64,000 nucleotides of DNA from Gammaproteobacteria bacterium (GTDB lineage: Bacteria > Pseudomonadota > Gammaproteobacteria > Pseudomonadales > Litorivicinaceae). This document shows positions 9,979-19,564 of this stretch, in pieces. The notes beneath the pieces are model-generated. The model did not search any database, was not told where the DNA came from, and saw only the letters and a program-made list of their open reading frames with translations. Each line of letters starts with the position of its first letter. The first letter of the stretch is position 1. Location: positions 34,924 to 98,923 of the forward strand of contig JAHEDY010000009.1 in NCBI GenBank assembly GCA_024640985.1. Reading direction: 5' to 3'. A program made the position numbers and the translations under genes.

Positions 9979-10203
9979 GTGCTCACCATTAAGCGTCTTG
10001 GTCGTCGGAGTTTTGAAGTATTTCGCTTGGGTGTTCCTGTGGGTATCGTTCGCTTTCTGAAGGAGGCCAAAGTCTGGTCATTTCGGCCATATCCAACCCC
10101 TGATGCCTCCAGCGGCTTGATTGAGAAGTCGGATAAGGTGCTTCGTAATTTGCTCTGCCCAGCCGGTGAGCGTTGTACCGTCGATCGAACAGTCCAAGTC
10201 TAG
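9979..10203 (+). CDS. Small basic protein of unknown function (74 aa)
   Basis: I do not recognise this protein. It starts at a GTG preceded by AGGAGG (9966-9971) at 7-nt spacing, and a plausible promoter lies just upstream, which supports a real gene. The product has 74 residues and is rich in Arg, Lys and Val. Its first half includes IKRLGRRSFEVFR and VRFLKEAKVWSFRPY, and a CPAGERC pair of cysteines lies near the C-terminus. No signal peptide or membrane helix is evident. It lies between dgkA and the rimP leader, where E. coli has metY; no tRNA is present here. Confidence 0.6.
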   Translation: MLTIKRLGRRSFEVFRLGVPVGIVRFLKEAKVWSFRPYPTPDASSGLIEKSDKVLRNLLCPAGERCTVDRTVQV

Positions 10204-10205
10204 GA

Positions 10206-10234
10206 TTGATTTAGCTAGGCCTCTCCGTCATACT
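10206..10234 (+). promoter_or_regulatory. Candidate promoter of the rimP-nusA-infB operon
   Basis: TTGATT (10206-10211) and CATACT (10229-10234) are 17 nt apart. Transcription would start near 10241 and give a leader of about 110 nt before rimP, containing an intrinsic terminator at 10312-10336. The -10 overlaps the loop side of the dyad at 10217-10259. Confidence 0.4.
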
Positions 10235-10259
10235 ATTGCCACTTTTGACGAGGGGGCCT
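10217..10259 (+). repeat. Long inverted repeat over the presumed rimP operon promoter
   Basis: The arms 10217-10230 and 10246-10259 are 14 nt long with 13 of 14 positions paired (two T-G), around a 15-nt loop. No T-run follows on either strand, so it is not an ordinary terminator. It begins 14 nt after the stop of the small gene. It could protect that mRNA's 3' end, or act as an operator for the rimP operon. Confidence 0.6.
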
Positions 10260-10311
10260 TGGTTGAAGTTGCGTTTCGCCAGGTGCAGTGAAAAGAGAAT
10301 ACGCAGGCCGT

Positions 10312-10336
10312 GAACCCCATTTTTGGGGTTTTTTCG
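10312..10336 (+). terminator. Intrinsic terminator in the rimP leader (attenuator candidate)
   Basis: A stem of AACCCC and GGGGTT around a short AT-rich loop is followed by TTTTTTCGTTTTT. It ends only about 17 nt before the rimP ATG at 10353. Any transcript entering rimP from upstream promoters must read through it. Terminators before the E. coli rimP-nusA genes are known, and NusA itself modulates termination, so autoregulation by attenuation is a reasonable inference. Confidence 0.75.
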
Positions 10337-10352
10337 TTTTTGGCGGTTAGGA

Positions 10353-10844
10353 ATGACACCGAAGCAGCAACAATTAACAGAGCTTCTAGAGCCAAGTGTG
10401 ATTTCACTTGGGCTAGTCCTGTGGGCGATCGAAATTGTTGGGCGCGCGAATCGATCAACGTTACGGTTGGTGATCGATCATCCTGTTCGTCAAGTGACGG
10501 TTGAGGATTGTGAGGCGGTGAGTCGTCAGGTGTCACGTATTCTGGATGTCGAAGATCCATTGCCTGAGCGGTATACGCTCGAAGTGTCTTCGCCAGGTAT
10601 TGAGCGTGCTTTGCACAAGCTCGAGCATTTTGAGCAATTTGTTGGCTATCAGGCCAGGGTCAAACTCAAAGTCCCTTTTGAAGGAAGAAAGAACTACTCA
10701 GGCGTCATCGCAGGAGTTGAGAATCAAGCGGTGCTATTGCAGCAGGGTGAGACAGAGTATGAGTTCCCCGCAGAGCACATTGAACGAGGTCAATTGGTTG
10801 TGACAGACGTCACACAGGTAGGCGGAAGCAAAGATGGGAAGTAA
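10353..10844 (+). CDS. rimP: Ribosome maturation factor RimP
   Basis: RimP assists 30S subunit assembly. The 163-residue protein shows the family pattern: an N-terminal domain with LLEPSVISLGL, the DCEAVSRQVSRILDVEDP segment and the LEVSSPGIERAL motif. It then has the SH3-like C-terminal domain. The ATG at 10353 gives the usual N-terminus; its Shine-Dalgarno (AGGA) lies very close, so translation may be weak. It overlaps nusA by 11 nt. It heads the rimP-nusA-infB-rbfA-truB-rpsO-pnp operon. Confidence 0.95.
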   Translation: MTPKQQQLTELLEPSVISLGLVLWAIEIVGRANRSTLRLVIDHPVRQVTVEDCEAVSRQVSRILDVEDPLPERYTLEVSSPGIERALHKLEHFEQFVGYQARVKLKVPFEGRKNYSGVIAGVENQAVLLQQGETEYEFPAEHIERGQLVVTDVTQVGGSKDGK

Positions 10845-12354
10845 GGAAATCCTTCAGGTAGTTGAGCTCTTTTCCAATGAAAAGGGTATCCCGAAGAGTA
10901 TTGTTTTTGAAGCAATCGAGCAGGCATTGGCTACAGCGACGCGTAAGCGTTTTGAAGAAGAAGAGGCGGATATCCGCGTCGCGATTGACCGTTCGACTGG
11001 GGAATACGATACGTTCCGTCGTTGGGTCGTCGTCCCAGACGATCATCTGGCCATCTTAGGGTCTGAGTTGACCACAGAAGAAGCTGCGGAAATTGATCCG
11101 AGCTTAAATATTGGTGACGAATACGAAATTGAAGTCGAATCGTCCGAATTTGGACGGATTGAGGCACAAACCGCAAAACAAGTGATCGTTCAGAAAGTTC
11201 GTGAAGCTGAGCGCGAAAAAGTTGTAGCTGATTATGAGAGCCGTCTGTTGAGTCTCATCAACGGGTCGGTGAAAAAGGTCACCCGTGATTCGGTGATCGT
11301 TGATTTGGGTGGTGCGGCTGAAGCCTTGTTACCTCGGGAGAATCTGATTGGTCGCGAAATTTTTCGAGTGAATGATCGGGTGCGCGCGATTCTTCAGGAA
11401 ATTCGGACAGAGGGTCGAGGGCCGCAGTTGATTCTTTCCCGGAATTCGCCTGAATTTTTGATTGAGTTATTTAAGATCGAAGTGCCTGAGATTGCCGAAG
11501 AGACCATCGAGATTCGTGGTGCAGCTCGTGATCCGGGTATGCGCGCAAAGATTGCTGTGAAGACCAATGATGGACGCATTGATCCAGTAGGTGCTTGTGT
11601 GGGAATGCGTGGTGCACGGGTTCAAGCGGTCTCGAATGAATTAAACGGTGAGCGTGTTGATATCGTATTGTGGGATGATAATCCCGCGCAACTGGTGATC
11701 AACGCCATGGCACCCGCTGAGGTGTCATCGATTGTGATGGACGAGGACAATCGTTCCATGGATGTTGCGGTGACTGGCGACAATCTGGCCCAGGCCATTG
11801 GTCGCGGTGGTCAGAACGTACGCCTCGCCTCAGAGCTCACCGGGTGGAAGCTCAATGTGATGAGTGAAGAGCAAGCCGTTGAACGTCAAGAAGCTGAATC
11901 TGAGAAGTTGGTGAACATGTTTATGGTTCGCCTGGACGCAGATACCGAGCTTGCACAAATTCTGGTCGATGAGGGCTTTACCTCGATTGATGAGGTGGCC
12001 TATGTCCCTGTGGAAGAGATGTTGTCGATTGATGGTTTTGATGAAGACCTCGTCGAGACCTTGCGTGCTCGCGCGCGTGATGTGTTGTTGACAGCTGCTC
12101 TGACCGGTGACGAGTCCCGTGAGCCGACTGATGATCTGTTGACGATGGAAGGAATGACTCCTGGGCTGGCCTATCAGCTTGCTGATCGCGGCGTTTGCAC
12201 GATGGACGATTTGGCTGAATTGGCAGTGGATGAATTAACAGAGATTGAAGGGGTGGATGAAGCAGCTGCGGCAGCCCTGATCATGAAAGCGCGTGAACCT
12301 TGGTTCGCAGATGACGCTGATGAGTCAGCTGAAGAAAGTAGGGAACAGGAGTAA
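10834..12354 (+). CDS. nusA: Transcription termination/antitermination factor NusA
   Basis: NusA binds RNA polymerase and nascent RNA, promoting pausing, termination and rRNA antitermination. The 506 residues carry the N-terminal polymerase-binding domain (about 1-125), an S1 domain, two KH domains (with DPVGACVGMRGARVQAV and NLAQAIGRGGQNVRLAS) and two C-terminal acidic repeats, the second near DLLTMEGMTPGLAYQL. Two such repeats are typical of gammaproteobacteria. The start lies inside the end of rimP. The terminator before rimP offers a route for feedback by its own product. Confidence 0.98.
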   Translation: MGSKEILQVVELFSNEKGIPKSIVFEAIEQALATATRKRFEEEEADIRVAIDRSTGEYDTFRRWVVVPDDHLAILGSELTTEEAAEIDPSLNIGDEYEIEVESSEFGRIEAQTAKQVIVQKVREAEREKVVADYESRLLSLINGSVKKVTRDSVIVDLGGAAEALLPRENLIGREIFRVNDRVRAILQEIRTEGRGPQLILSRNSPEFLIELFKIEVPEIAEETIEIRGAARDPGMRAKIAVKTNDGRIDPVGACVGMRGARVQAVSNELNGERVDIVLWDDNPAQLVINAMAPAEVSSIVMDEDNRSMDVAVTGDNLAQAIGRGGQNVRLASELTGWKLNVMSEEQAVERQEAESEKLVNMFMVRLDADTELAQILVDEGFTSIDEVAYVPVEEMLSIDGFDEDLVETLRARARDVLLTAALTGDESREPTDDLLTMEGMTPGLAYQLADRGVCTMDDLAELAVDELTEIEGVDEAAAAALIMKAREPWFADDADESAEESREQE

Positions 12355-12357
12355 GTT

Positions 12358-14841
12358 TTGTCTGAAACAACTGTGAAACAGCTGGCCACGTTAGTGGGGA
12401 TTCCAGCTGAACAACTGCTCTCTCAAATGGTTGGCGCAGGCATTGATAAGTCTTCGCCTGACGACGTTGTCACCGACGACGAGAAGCAACGATTATTGGC
12501 GCATATTCGGTCTGGGCAGACCAAGGTATCGGCAGAGCCCGCGAAAGTGACATTGCGCCGCAAGTCCACTTCAACCATTAAGGCAGGTGCCGGAGCGGTC
12601 AATGTTGAGGTTCGTAAAAAGCGGACCTACGTGCATCGCGATTTGACTGCTGAGGCTGAAAAGCAGCGGGAGACCGAAGAAGCGAAACTGCGCGAAGAGC
12701 AAGAAGCTCAGGAGCGTGCGCGTCTCGATGCCGAAGAGGCAGCACGCATCGCTGCGACTGCAGAAGAAACCGTTCAACCTGCGGTCGTTGAGAGTGTTGC
12801 ACCAGCAGAAGAGGTCTCGATTGACCCCGCTGTTGTTGAACCGCCACCTCCACCAAAAGAAGATGACGGTCGTCGTCACAAGAAAGAACCGCACGTGCGT
12901 CGTGATCGCGTGAATGATGACGAAAAACGTCGTCAGGGAAAGCCACTATCGAAGCGTGATGATAAGCGTGGAAAGCTGGTGCCCACCGAAGACGGGCGTG
13001 GTCCGAAAATGCGAGGTAAACGGAAGCCAGGTAAGGCCGCCGAAGAATTGTCATCGCATAAATTTGAGAAACCAGCAGCACCCATGATTCGTGAGGTGAA
13101 AATCTCAGGACCTGTGACAGTCGCGGAATTGGCCAGTCAGATGGCAGTGAAGTCCGGTGAATTGATCAAGATTTTAATGAAGATGGGTGTCATGGCCACC
13201 ATCAACCAAGTTCTCGATGAAGATACTGCTGTGCTGGTTGTTGAAGAAATGGGACACAAGATTGAAGTGGTTGCCGAAGATGCACTGGAGCAATCGGTCC
13301 TGGATGACTATCAGGAGCTGAAGGGTGAGCGAACGCCACGTGCCCCTGTGGTGACTGTGATGGGTCACGTTGACCATGGGAAAACATCATTATTGGACCG
13401 TATCCGTAAGTCACGTGTTGCCGCCGGTGAGGCTGGCGGGATTACGCAGCATATTGGTGCTTATCATGTCGATACAGATAACGGCATGATCACGTTCATT
13501 GATACGCCAGGCCACGCTGCTTTTACCAGTATGCGTGCTCGTGGTGCTCAAGTGACTGATGTGGTCATTTTGGTTGTTGCCGCTGACGACGGTGTGATGC
13601 CGCAAACCGAAGAAGCTGTACAACATGCTCGCGCTGCTGGTGTTCCGATCGTGGTTGCCGTGAACAAAATCGACAAAGAAGACGCTGATCCAGATCGCGT
13701 CAAAACTGAATTGGCTGGCCGCGAAGTCATTCCTGAAGATTGGGGTGGAGATGTGCAGTTCATCCCGGTCAGTGCGCATACCGGCGAAGGAATCGATCAA
13801 CTGTTGGAAGCTGTGTTATTGCAATCTGAATTGCTTGAGCTCACTGCAGTTCATGAAGGGCCTGCGCGTGGCACCGTTGTTGAGTCACGTTTGGATCGTG
13901 GGCGCGGTCCTGTGGCCACGGTGCTCGTTCAAAACGGTCTTTTGAAAGTGGGTGACGCCATTCTTGCCGGTGAACAAGTCGGTAAAGTGCGTGCGCTAGT
14001 GAATGAGAATGGTCAGCAGATCAAGCAGGCCGGTCCATCGATTCCTGTTGAGATCCTAGGTCTTTCTGGTACACCCGATGCTGGCGATGAGCTGATGGTT
14101 CTCGAAAGCGAGCGGAAAGCACGAGAAGTTGCTGAATTCCGTGCTGAGCGGACGCGAGATGCAGAGCACAAACGCCAGCAAGCGCAGAAGCTCGATCAAA
14201 TGTTCGCCAACATGGAAGCTGGTGAAGTCGCCAACCTCAACCTCGTGTTGAAAACCGATGTTCGAGGGACGTTGGAGGCATTGTCGGTTGCTTTGCAAAA
14301 GTTAGCGACAGCGGAAGTCCGTGTGAATCTGATTGCTCAGGGTGTTGGTGGGATCACAGAGTCTGATGCGACTTTGGCATCGTCAGCAGGTGCGATCATT
14401 TTGGGCTTTAATGTGCGTGCTGATGCCGGTGCGCGTCAAGTCATCGAGCGTGATGGCATTGAGTTGCGCTATTACAGTGTCATTTATGACATCGTCGATG
14501 ACGTGAAAGCGGCAATGTCTGGTCTTCTGGCTCCAGAGCTTCGAGAGGAAATTGTCGGTATCGCTGAGGTTCGCGATGTCTTTAACTCTCCAAAATTTGG
14601 CCAAATTGCAGGCTGTATGGTGGTTGAAGGGATTGTTTACCGAAACAAGAAGATTCGTGTCTTACGGGACAACGTGGTGGTTTATGAAGGAGAACTCGAG
14701 TCCTTGCGTCGCTTTAAAGACGACGTCAACGAGGTTCGCAATGGTACCGAATGCGGGATTGGCGTGAAGAACTACACGGATGTGAAGCCAGGCGACAAAA
14801 TCGAAGTCTTCGATGTTCGCGAGGTTGCACGGAAGATCTGA
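12358..14841 (+). CDS. infB: Translation initiation factor IF-2
   Basis: IF-2 is the GTPase that delivers initiator tRNA to the 30S subunit and promotes subunit joining. The 827-residue protein starts at a TTG (12358) with AGGAG at about 7-nt spacing. An IF2-N module ([15 protein letters not shown]) is followed by a highly charged linker, a second IF2-N module, the G domain ([22 protein letters not shown]) and the C-terminal fMet-tRNA binding domains. It is somewhat shorter than E. coli IF-2 (890), mostly in the linker. Its stop overlaps the rbfA start. Confidence 0.98.
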   Translation: MSETTVKQLATLVGIPAEQLLSQMVGAGIDKSSPDDVVTDDEKQRLLAHIRSGQTKVSAEPAKVTLRRKSTSTIKAGAGAVNVEVRKKRTYVHRDLTAEAEKQRETEEAKLREEQEAQERARLDAEEAARIAATAEETVQPAVVESVAPAEEVSIDPAVVEPPPPPKEDDGRRHKKEPHVRRDRVNDDEKRRQGKPLSKRDDKRGKLVPTEDGRGPKMRGKRKPGKAAEELSSHKFEKPAAPMIREVKISGPVTVAELASQMAVKSGELIKILMKMGVMATINQVLDEDTAVLVVEEMGHKIEVVAEDALEQSVLDDYQELKGERTPRAPVVTVMGHVDHGKTSLLDRIRKSRVAAGEAGGITQHIGAYHVDTDNGMITFIDTPGHAAFTSMRARGAQVTDVVILVVAADDGVMPQTEEAVQHARAAGVPIVVAVNKIDKEDADPDRVKTELAGREVIPEDWGGDVQFIPVSAHTGEGIDQLLEAVLLQSELLELTAVHEGPARGTVVESRLDRGRGPVATVLVQNGLLKVGDAILAGEQVGKVRALVNENGQQIKQAGPSIPVEILGLSGTPDAGDELMVLESERKAREVAEFRAERTRDAEHKRQQAQKLDQMFANMEAGEVANLNLVLKTDVRGTLEALSVALQKLATAEVRVNLIAQGVGGITESDATLASSAGAIILGFNVRADAGARQVIERDGIELRYYSVIYDIVDDVKAAMSGLLAPELREEIVGIAEVRDVFNSPKFGQIAGCMVVEGIVYRNKKIRVLRDNVVVYEGELESLRRFKDDVNEVRNGTECGIGVKNYTDVKPGDKIEVFDVREVARKI

Positions 14842-15212
14842 TGCCGGCGGAATTTAGTCGCACACAGCGTTTGGGTGAGCAGATCAAGCGAGATCTTGCT
14901 CTGCTGATCCAACGTGAGCTGAAAGATCCCCGCGTTGGGATGGTCACCGTCAACTTCGTTGACTTGTCGAAAGATTTGTCATACGCAGACGTGAATGTGA
15001 CGGTGTTGGTCGCAGATGATTCGGATCAAAAAATTGTCGAGAGTCTCACGATTCTCAACGAAGCAGCGTCTTTTCTTCGCATGGAATTAGGTCGCGGGCT
15101 GAAAGTCCGCAAAGTGCCTCACCTGCGCTTTCATTATGATGATTCATTAAAACGTGGTGCGCGCATCAATGAGTTGATTCATCACGCACTGAAGAGTGAC
15201 CTACACGACTGA
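14841..15212 (+). CDS. rbfA: Ribosome-binding factor A
   Basis: RbfA is a cold-shock 30S maturation factor that binds near helix 1 of 16S rRNA. The 123-residue protein has the single KH-like fold pattern, with RLGEQIKRDLALLIQRELKDPRVG near the start (split here at the ELKDPR motif) and the PHLRFHYDDSL motif late. The ATG overlaps the infB stop (TGATG) and the end overlaps truB in the same way, so translation is coupled through infB-rbfA-truB. Confidence 0.96.
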   Translation: MPAEFSRTQRLGEQIKRDLALLIQRELKDPRVGMVTVNFVDLSKDLSYADVNVTVLVADDSDQKIVESLTILNEAASFLRMELGRGLKVRKVPHLRFHYDDSLKRGARINELIHHALKSDLHD

Positions 15213-16168
15213 TGGGTAGACGCAACACGGGTCGCGCACTTGACGGGATCCTTATTGTGGATAAGCCTCAAGGACTCACATCCAATGGGGTTGTTAGTCG
15301 CCTGAAGCGATGGACCAAGGCCAAAAAAGTTGGCCACACTGGCGCATTGGATCCGATGGCGACTGGTGTGTTACCTGTCGTTTTTGGTGAAGCTGCCAAG
15401 TTCAGTCAATACGGTCTTGAGGCCAACAAAGGATATGTTGCCCGTGTGCAGCTCGGAACGGCAACCAATACGCTGGATGCCGATGGCGAAGTCATCGCCG
15501 AACAAGACATTCCCGTCATCGATGAAGCACGTCTGCAAGGTGTGCTTCAGTCACTGACGGGGGATTTAATGCAGGTTCCCCCGATGGTGTCTGCGTTGAA
15601 GCACCAGGGTCAGCCGCTGTATAAACTGGCGCGCCAAGGCGTTGAAATTGAACGTCCTCCTCGAGCCATTCAAATTTTCGTCAATGAGCTTCTGAAATTC
15701 GATGCCAATGAAGGTTGGCTTGAGATTCGCGTGCATTGTTCGAAAGGAACATATATCCGCAGTCTTGCAGAATCCATCGCCGATCAATTGCATACCGTTG
15801 CGCATTTAAGTGCTTTACGCCGAGAACTTTCTGGTGGTTTTACACTGGGTCACGCGCACTCTTGGTTAGCCTTGCAGTCGACATGTGAGGCTGCTGAGGG
15901 TGACCCTGAGACTTTGTTAAAACCAGTGGACGCCATTTTGAGCCATTTTCCACGTCTTGATTTGACTGAAAACGAATGCATCACATTGATTCAAGGGAAA
16001 AAAGTTTCTGGAAAAGGGGTCGGCGAGTGCGGTACTATGCGCGCCTATTTTGCAGGTGAGTACTTTATTGGGCTTGTGACTGTCGATTCAGACGATGTGA
16101 TCGCTGCAAAAAGGATGTTATCTCCGGTCGCTGCTGGCATGCGCGGCATCGCGGATTTTGGCCAATAA
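15212..16168 (+). CDS. truB: tRNA pseudouridine-55 synthase
   Basis: TruB isomerises U55 in the T-loop of tRNAs and also acts as a tRNA chaperone. The 318-residue protein shows the catalytic Asp in GHTGALDPMATGVLP, the KPQGLTSN N-terminal motif, the KGTYIRSL motif and a C-terminal PUA-like segment. The ATG overlaps the rbfA stop by one base. It is followed after 30 nt by rpsO, the conserved order. Confidence 0.97.
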   Translation: MGRRNTGRALDGILIVDKPQGLTSNGVVSRLKRWTKAKKVGHTGALDPMATGVLPVVFGEAAKFSQYGLEANKGYVARVQLGTATNTLDADGEVIAEQDIPVIDEARLQGVLQSLTGDLMQVPPMVSALKHQGQPLYKLARQGVEIERPPRAIQIFVNELLKFDANEGWLEIRVHCSKGTYIRSLAESIADQLHTVAHLSALRRELSGGFTLGHAHSWLALQSTCEAAEGDPETLLKPVDAILSHFPRLDLTENECITLIQGKKVSGKGVGECGTMRAYFAGEYFIGLVTVDSDDVIAAKRMLSPVAAGMRGIADFGQ

Positions 16169-16198
16169 GGTCGGGCATGCCATTGTAGGAGTAGAAAA

Positions 16199-16468
16199 AT
16201 GGCTTTATCAGTTGAGAAGAAAGCTGAAATCGTTGAGAAGTTTGGCCGTGGCGGAAGCGACACGGGTTCCCCGGAAGTCCAGGTTGCTCTGTTGACTGCC
16301 AATATTGAAGCCCTTCAGGGTCACTTCAAAAAGAACATCCATGACCATCACAGTCGTCGTGGTCTGATCCGGATGGTGAATCAGCGTCGTAAGTTACTCG
16401 ATTACCTGAAGTCAAAAGATCTGAGTCGCTATGCAGCGTTGATCAAGGAACTTGGTCTCCGCCGTTAA
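16199..16468 (+). CDS. rpsO: 30S ribosomal protein S15
   Basis: This 89-residue primary 16S rRNA binding protein has the same length as in E. coli. Key segments are [17 protein letters not shown] and [23 protein letters not shown] precedes the ATG. In E. coli S15 represses its own translation through a pseudoknot; I cannot establish that fold here. A strong terminator follows before pnp. Confidence 0.98.
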   Translation: MALSVEKKAEIVEKFGRGGSDTGSPEVQVALLTANIEALQGHFKKNIHDHHSRRGLIRMVNQRRKLLDYLKSKDLSRYAALIKELGLRR

Positions 16469-16482
16469 TCGGTTCAAAACGG

Positions 16483-16508
16483 AAACGGCCCTGCGGGGCC
16501 GTTTTCGC
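16483..16508 (+). terminator. Intrinsic terminator between rpsO and pnp
   Basis: A perfect 9-bp stem (AAACGGCCC with GGGCCGTTT) around a TGCG loop is followed by TTCGCATTTT. It should separate most rpsO transcripts from pnp, as the equivalent terminator does in E. coli. Confidence 0.85.
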
Positions 16509-16551
16509 ATTTTAGCCGGGAAAGATCCGGCATGTTGGAAGTAGGAAAAGA

Positions 16552-18627
16552 ATGGAAAAGCAAGTAGTTCAATTTCAGTTCGGTGGGCAGGATGTCACAC
16601 TGGAAACAGGCGCAATTGCGCGTCAGGCAACAGGTGCCGTCATGATCACAATGGGCGAGACACAAATCCTCGCCACCGTCGTCGGGTCGAAAAGCCTCAA
16701 ACCCGGCCAGAGTTTCTTCCCACTGTCAGTGCATTATCAAGAGAAGACATACGCAGCAGGTAAAATCCCAGGGGGTTACTTCAAGCGCGAGGGCCGGCCG
16801 ACCGAGAAGGAAACACTGACATCACGTTTAATTGATCGTCCGATCCGTCCTTTGTTCCCCAATGGATTCATGAATGAAGTCCAGGTGGTATTAACGGTGA
16901 TGTCAGCATCGAAAACACACGATTCTGATATTGCCGCTATGCTGGGTGCATCTGCGGCTCTGGCGATTTCCGGGATTCCATTTAGTGGTCCTCTCGGAGC
17001 TGCACGTGTTGGCTTCTCTGAAGATGGTCAATACATGCTTAACCCTTCATTTGAAGAGTTGTCAGATTCTCGGTTAGACATGGTTGTCGCTGGTACCGCT
17101 GACGCTGTGTTGATGGTTGAGTCGGAAGCGGATGAGCTGACTGAAGAGCAAATGCTCGGGGCTGTGATGTTTGCACATCAAGAATTCCAAGTGGCGATTG
17201 CTGCGATTGGAGACTTTGGCCAGAAGTTCGGCAAAGCCGCGTGGGAATGGGAAGCGCCAGCGATCGATGAAGCCTTGTACTCTCAGATCAAAGATCAATT
17301 CCAGCCACGGATTGTCGAGGCTTACCAGATCTCAGAAAAGATGGTTCGTTATAACGCTCTGGGTGAAATTCGCTCTGAAGCCATCGCGACTCTCGGCGGA
17401 GAAGAGGGTGAGCATGCTGAAGCAGTTGGTGAGTTATTCAGCAAAGTTGAGAAAAACGTGGTCCGTAGCCGCGTGATTCAAGGTCTTCCAAGGATTGATG
17501 GTCGTGACCAAAAGACGGTCCGTCCGATCAACTGTGAAGTCGGGTCTTTGAAGCGAGCACACGGCTCGGCAATCTTTACCCGTGGTGAGACTCAAGCCAT
17601 CGTTGTGACAACACTGGGTGCTCTGCGTGATGCTCAAATTATTGACGGCCTCATGGGTGATGACAAAGATACGTTCATGCTGCATTACAACTTCCCTCCA
17701 TACTGTGTGGGTGAAGCTGGCTTCATGTCAGGTCCAAAGCGTCGTGAGATCGGCCATGGCCGTTTGGCGCGCCGTGGTGTGTACGCCATGCTTCCAGACG
17801 AAGAAACATTCCCATATACCATTCGCGTAGTCAGTGAGATTACTGAATCCAATGGTTCGTCGTCGATGGCATCCGTGTGTGGTGCATCATTGGCGTTGAT
17901 GGATGCTGGTGTTCCGCTTCGCGCTCCTGTTGCTGGTATTGCGATGGGTCTTGTTAAAGAAGAGGATGGATACGCGGTTTTGACGGATATCTTAGGTGAT
18001 GAAGATCATCTTGGTGATATGGACTTTAAGGTGGCTGGTTCGTCAGATGGCGTGACTGCTCTGCAGATGGACATTAAGATCCAAGGCATCACTGAAGAGA
18101 TCATGCGAGTCGCGCTAGCACAGGCCCAAGAGGCTCGTCTTCATATTCTTGGCGAGATGAACAAGGTGATCGATAGCGCGCGTGACGAAGTTGCTGATAC
18201 AGCACCTCGTACCTATAGTTTCCGGATCGATCCAGACAAGATTCGTGAAGTGATTGGTAAGGGTGGTGCGACGATTCGTAATATCTGTGAGACCTCCGCA
18301 GCGACTGTTGATCTGGATGATGATGGACTGGTTCGTGTGTACGCTGAGACCAAAGAAAAAGCGCAAAAAGCAATTTCAATGATTGAGGCGATCACAGCAG
18401 AAGCAGAGATCGGCGGCGTGTATAAAGGGAAGGTTGAGCGAATTGTCGATTTCGGTGCGTTCGTGAATATCCTTCCAGGGAAAGATGGATTGGTACACAT
18501 CAGTCAGATTTCCGAAGAGCGCGTTGAGAATGTGGAAGACCATATGAAAGTCGGTGACATCGTGAAAGTGAAAGTGCTTGATGTTGACGCTCGTGGTCGG
18601 ATCAAACTGACGATGAAAGACATCTAA
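16552..18627 (+). CDS. pnp: Polyribonucleotide nucleotidyltransferase (PNPase)
   Basis: PNPase degrades RNA phosphorolytically 3' to 5' and can add heteropolymeric tails; it joins RNase E in the degradosome. The 691 residues comprise two RNase PH domains (first with [21 protein letters not shown], shortened here to its key motif; second with [24 protein letters not shown] active site), the KH domain ([15 protein letters not shown]) and the S1 domain ([18 protein letters not shown]). It starts at an ATG 44 nt after the rpsO terminator and ends the rimP-pnp operon. Confidence 0.98.
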   Translation: MEKQVVQFQFGGQDVTLETGAIARQATGAVMITMGETQILATVVGSKSLKPGQSFFPLSVHYQEKTYAAGKIPGGYFKREGRPTEKETLTSRLIDRPIRPLFPNGFMNEVQVVLTVMSASKTHDSDIAAMLGASAALAISGIPFSGPLGAARVGFSEDGQYMLNPSFEELSDSRLDMVVAGTADAVLMVESEADELTEEQMLGAVMFAHQEFQVAIAAIGDFGQKFGKAAWEWEAPAIDEALYSQIKDQFQPRIVEAYQISEKMVRYNALGEIRSEAIATLGGEEGEHAEAVGELFSKVEKNVVRSRVIQGLPRIDGRDQKTVRPINCEVGSLKRAHGSAIFTRGETQAIVVTTLGALRDAQIIDGLMGDDKDTFMLHYNFPPYCVGEAGFMSGPKRREIGHGRLARRGVYAMLPDEETFPYTIRVVSEITESNGSSSMASVCGASLALMDAGVPLRAPVAGIAMGLVKEEDGYAVLTDILGDEDHLGDMDFKVAGSSDGVTALQMDIKIQGITEEIMRVALAQAQEARLHILGEMNKVIDSARDEVADTAPRTYSFRIDPDKIREVIGKGGATIRNICETSAATVDLDDDGLVRVYAETKEKAQKAISMIEAITAEAEIGGVYKGKVERIVDFGAFVNILPGKDGLVHISQISEERVENVEDHMKVGDIVKVKVLDVDARGRIKLTMKDI

Positions 18628-18671
18628 TTCCGGGGTACCCGTCACCAGACGGATGTCTTGGTTTGGATAAG

Positions 18672-18699
18672 AAGGCCCCGCTTGACGGGGCCTTTTGTT
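18672..18699 (+). terminator. Terminator shared by pnp and panC
   Basis: AAGGCCCCG (18672-18680) and CGGGGCCTT (18686-18694) form a perfect 9-bp stem with a CTTGA loop, followed by TTTGTT on the plus strand and TTCTTAT on the minus strand. It lies between the convergent pnp and panC genes, so it probably stops both. Confidence 0.85.
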
Positions 18700-19564
18700 A
18701 TCTGGATGCCAAAGAGACGACTAGGTTATCGATTAATCGTGCTTGTCCGAGCTTGGCTGCGACCAAAATCACCGCTGTCTCCGATTCCACATATGATCGA
18801 GATAAGTCATTGGCATCACGGATCTCGAGGTAATCAATGACAAACCCAGCTGCAGCCAAATGTTCTCTTTGATGTTTGAGAGTCGCCGTGACTTGGTGAT
18901 CGTTTTGCAGTGCGTCGCCGATCGCTTGAAGCGACGCATACAGAAGTGATGCTGTTTCTCGCTCTGTCGCAGAGAGGTAGGCGTTTCGACTGCTCATCGC
19001 TAAGCCGCTTCGTTCTCGAGTGGTATCTGCACCAACGATCTCGACCGGTATCAATAAATCTGTCACTAACGTCCGAATCACTTGTAACTGCTGATAATCC
19101 TTGTTGCCGAAAACAGCAACCTCAGGTTGCACAATATTGAGCAGTTTCGTAACGACCGTAGCGACACCCTTGAAGTGGCCTGGGCGATGATGGCCGCAGA
19201 GAATCGTGGAAAGACCTGGAACGTCGATCTCGGTATTGACACCTTTGGGATAGATTTCTCGGACTGTGGGTGCAAAGACAGCATCACATCTGTAGTCAGA
19301 TAACGCGTCGCAATCGGAATCTAAGGTCCTTGGGTATGCATCAAAGTCTTCATGGGGGCCAAATTGCATTGGGTTGACGAAAATGCTGACAACCACTATG
19401 TCAGCCAGTTCAGATGCTTTATGCACCAGATCCAGATGACCTTGATGGAGGCTTCCCATGGTTGGAACGAAGCCGATGGTATGCCCCTGTTGGCGAGTCT
19501 GATTTAAGAATCGTCGGAGGTCGTCGACGGTATTGTAGATCTGTGGTCGGCGTTTACTGCTCAA
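18698..19564 (-). CDS. panC: Pantothenate synthetase
   Basis: PanC joins pantoate and beta-alanine using ATP, the last step of pantothenate synthesis. Motifs are the HIGH-like FVPTMGSLHQGHLDL, SIFVNPMQF, the pantoate-binding region near GHHRPGHFKGV and the KMSKS-like SRNAYL. The frame is open far upstream, into panB. The TTG at 19564 has GGAG at 7-nt spacing, overlaps the panB end by 11 nt and gives 288 residues, close to the E. coli 283, so I choose it. It is last in the pcnB-folK-panB-panC operon. Confidence 0.95.
   Translation of the reverse strand: MSSKRRPQIYNTVDDLRRFLNQTRQQGHTIGFVPTMGSLHQGHLDLVHKASELADIVVVSIFVNPMQFGPHEDFDAYPRTLDSDCDALSDYRCDAVFAPTVREIYPKGVNTEIDVPGLSTILCGHHRPGHFKGVATVVTKLLNIVQPEVAVFGNKDYQQLQVIRTLVTDLLIPVEIVGADTTRERSGLAMSSRNAYLSATERETASLLYASLQAIGDALQNDHQVTATLKHQREHLAAAGFVIDYLEIRDANDLSRSYVESETAVILVAAKLGQARLIDNLVVSLASR

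Noticed and set aside
9868..10352. A metY-type initiator tRNA before rimP, as in E. coli
   Set aside because: No cloverleaf or CCA-ended tRNA sequence is present in this interval.
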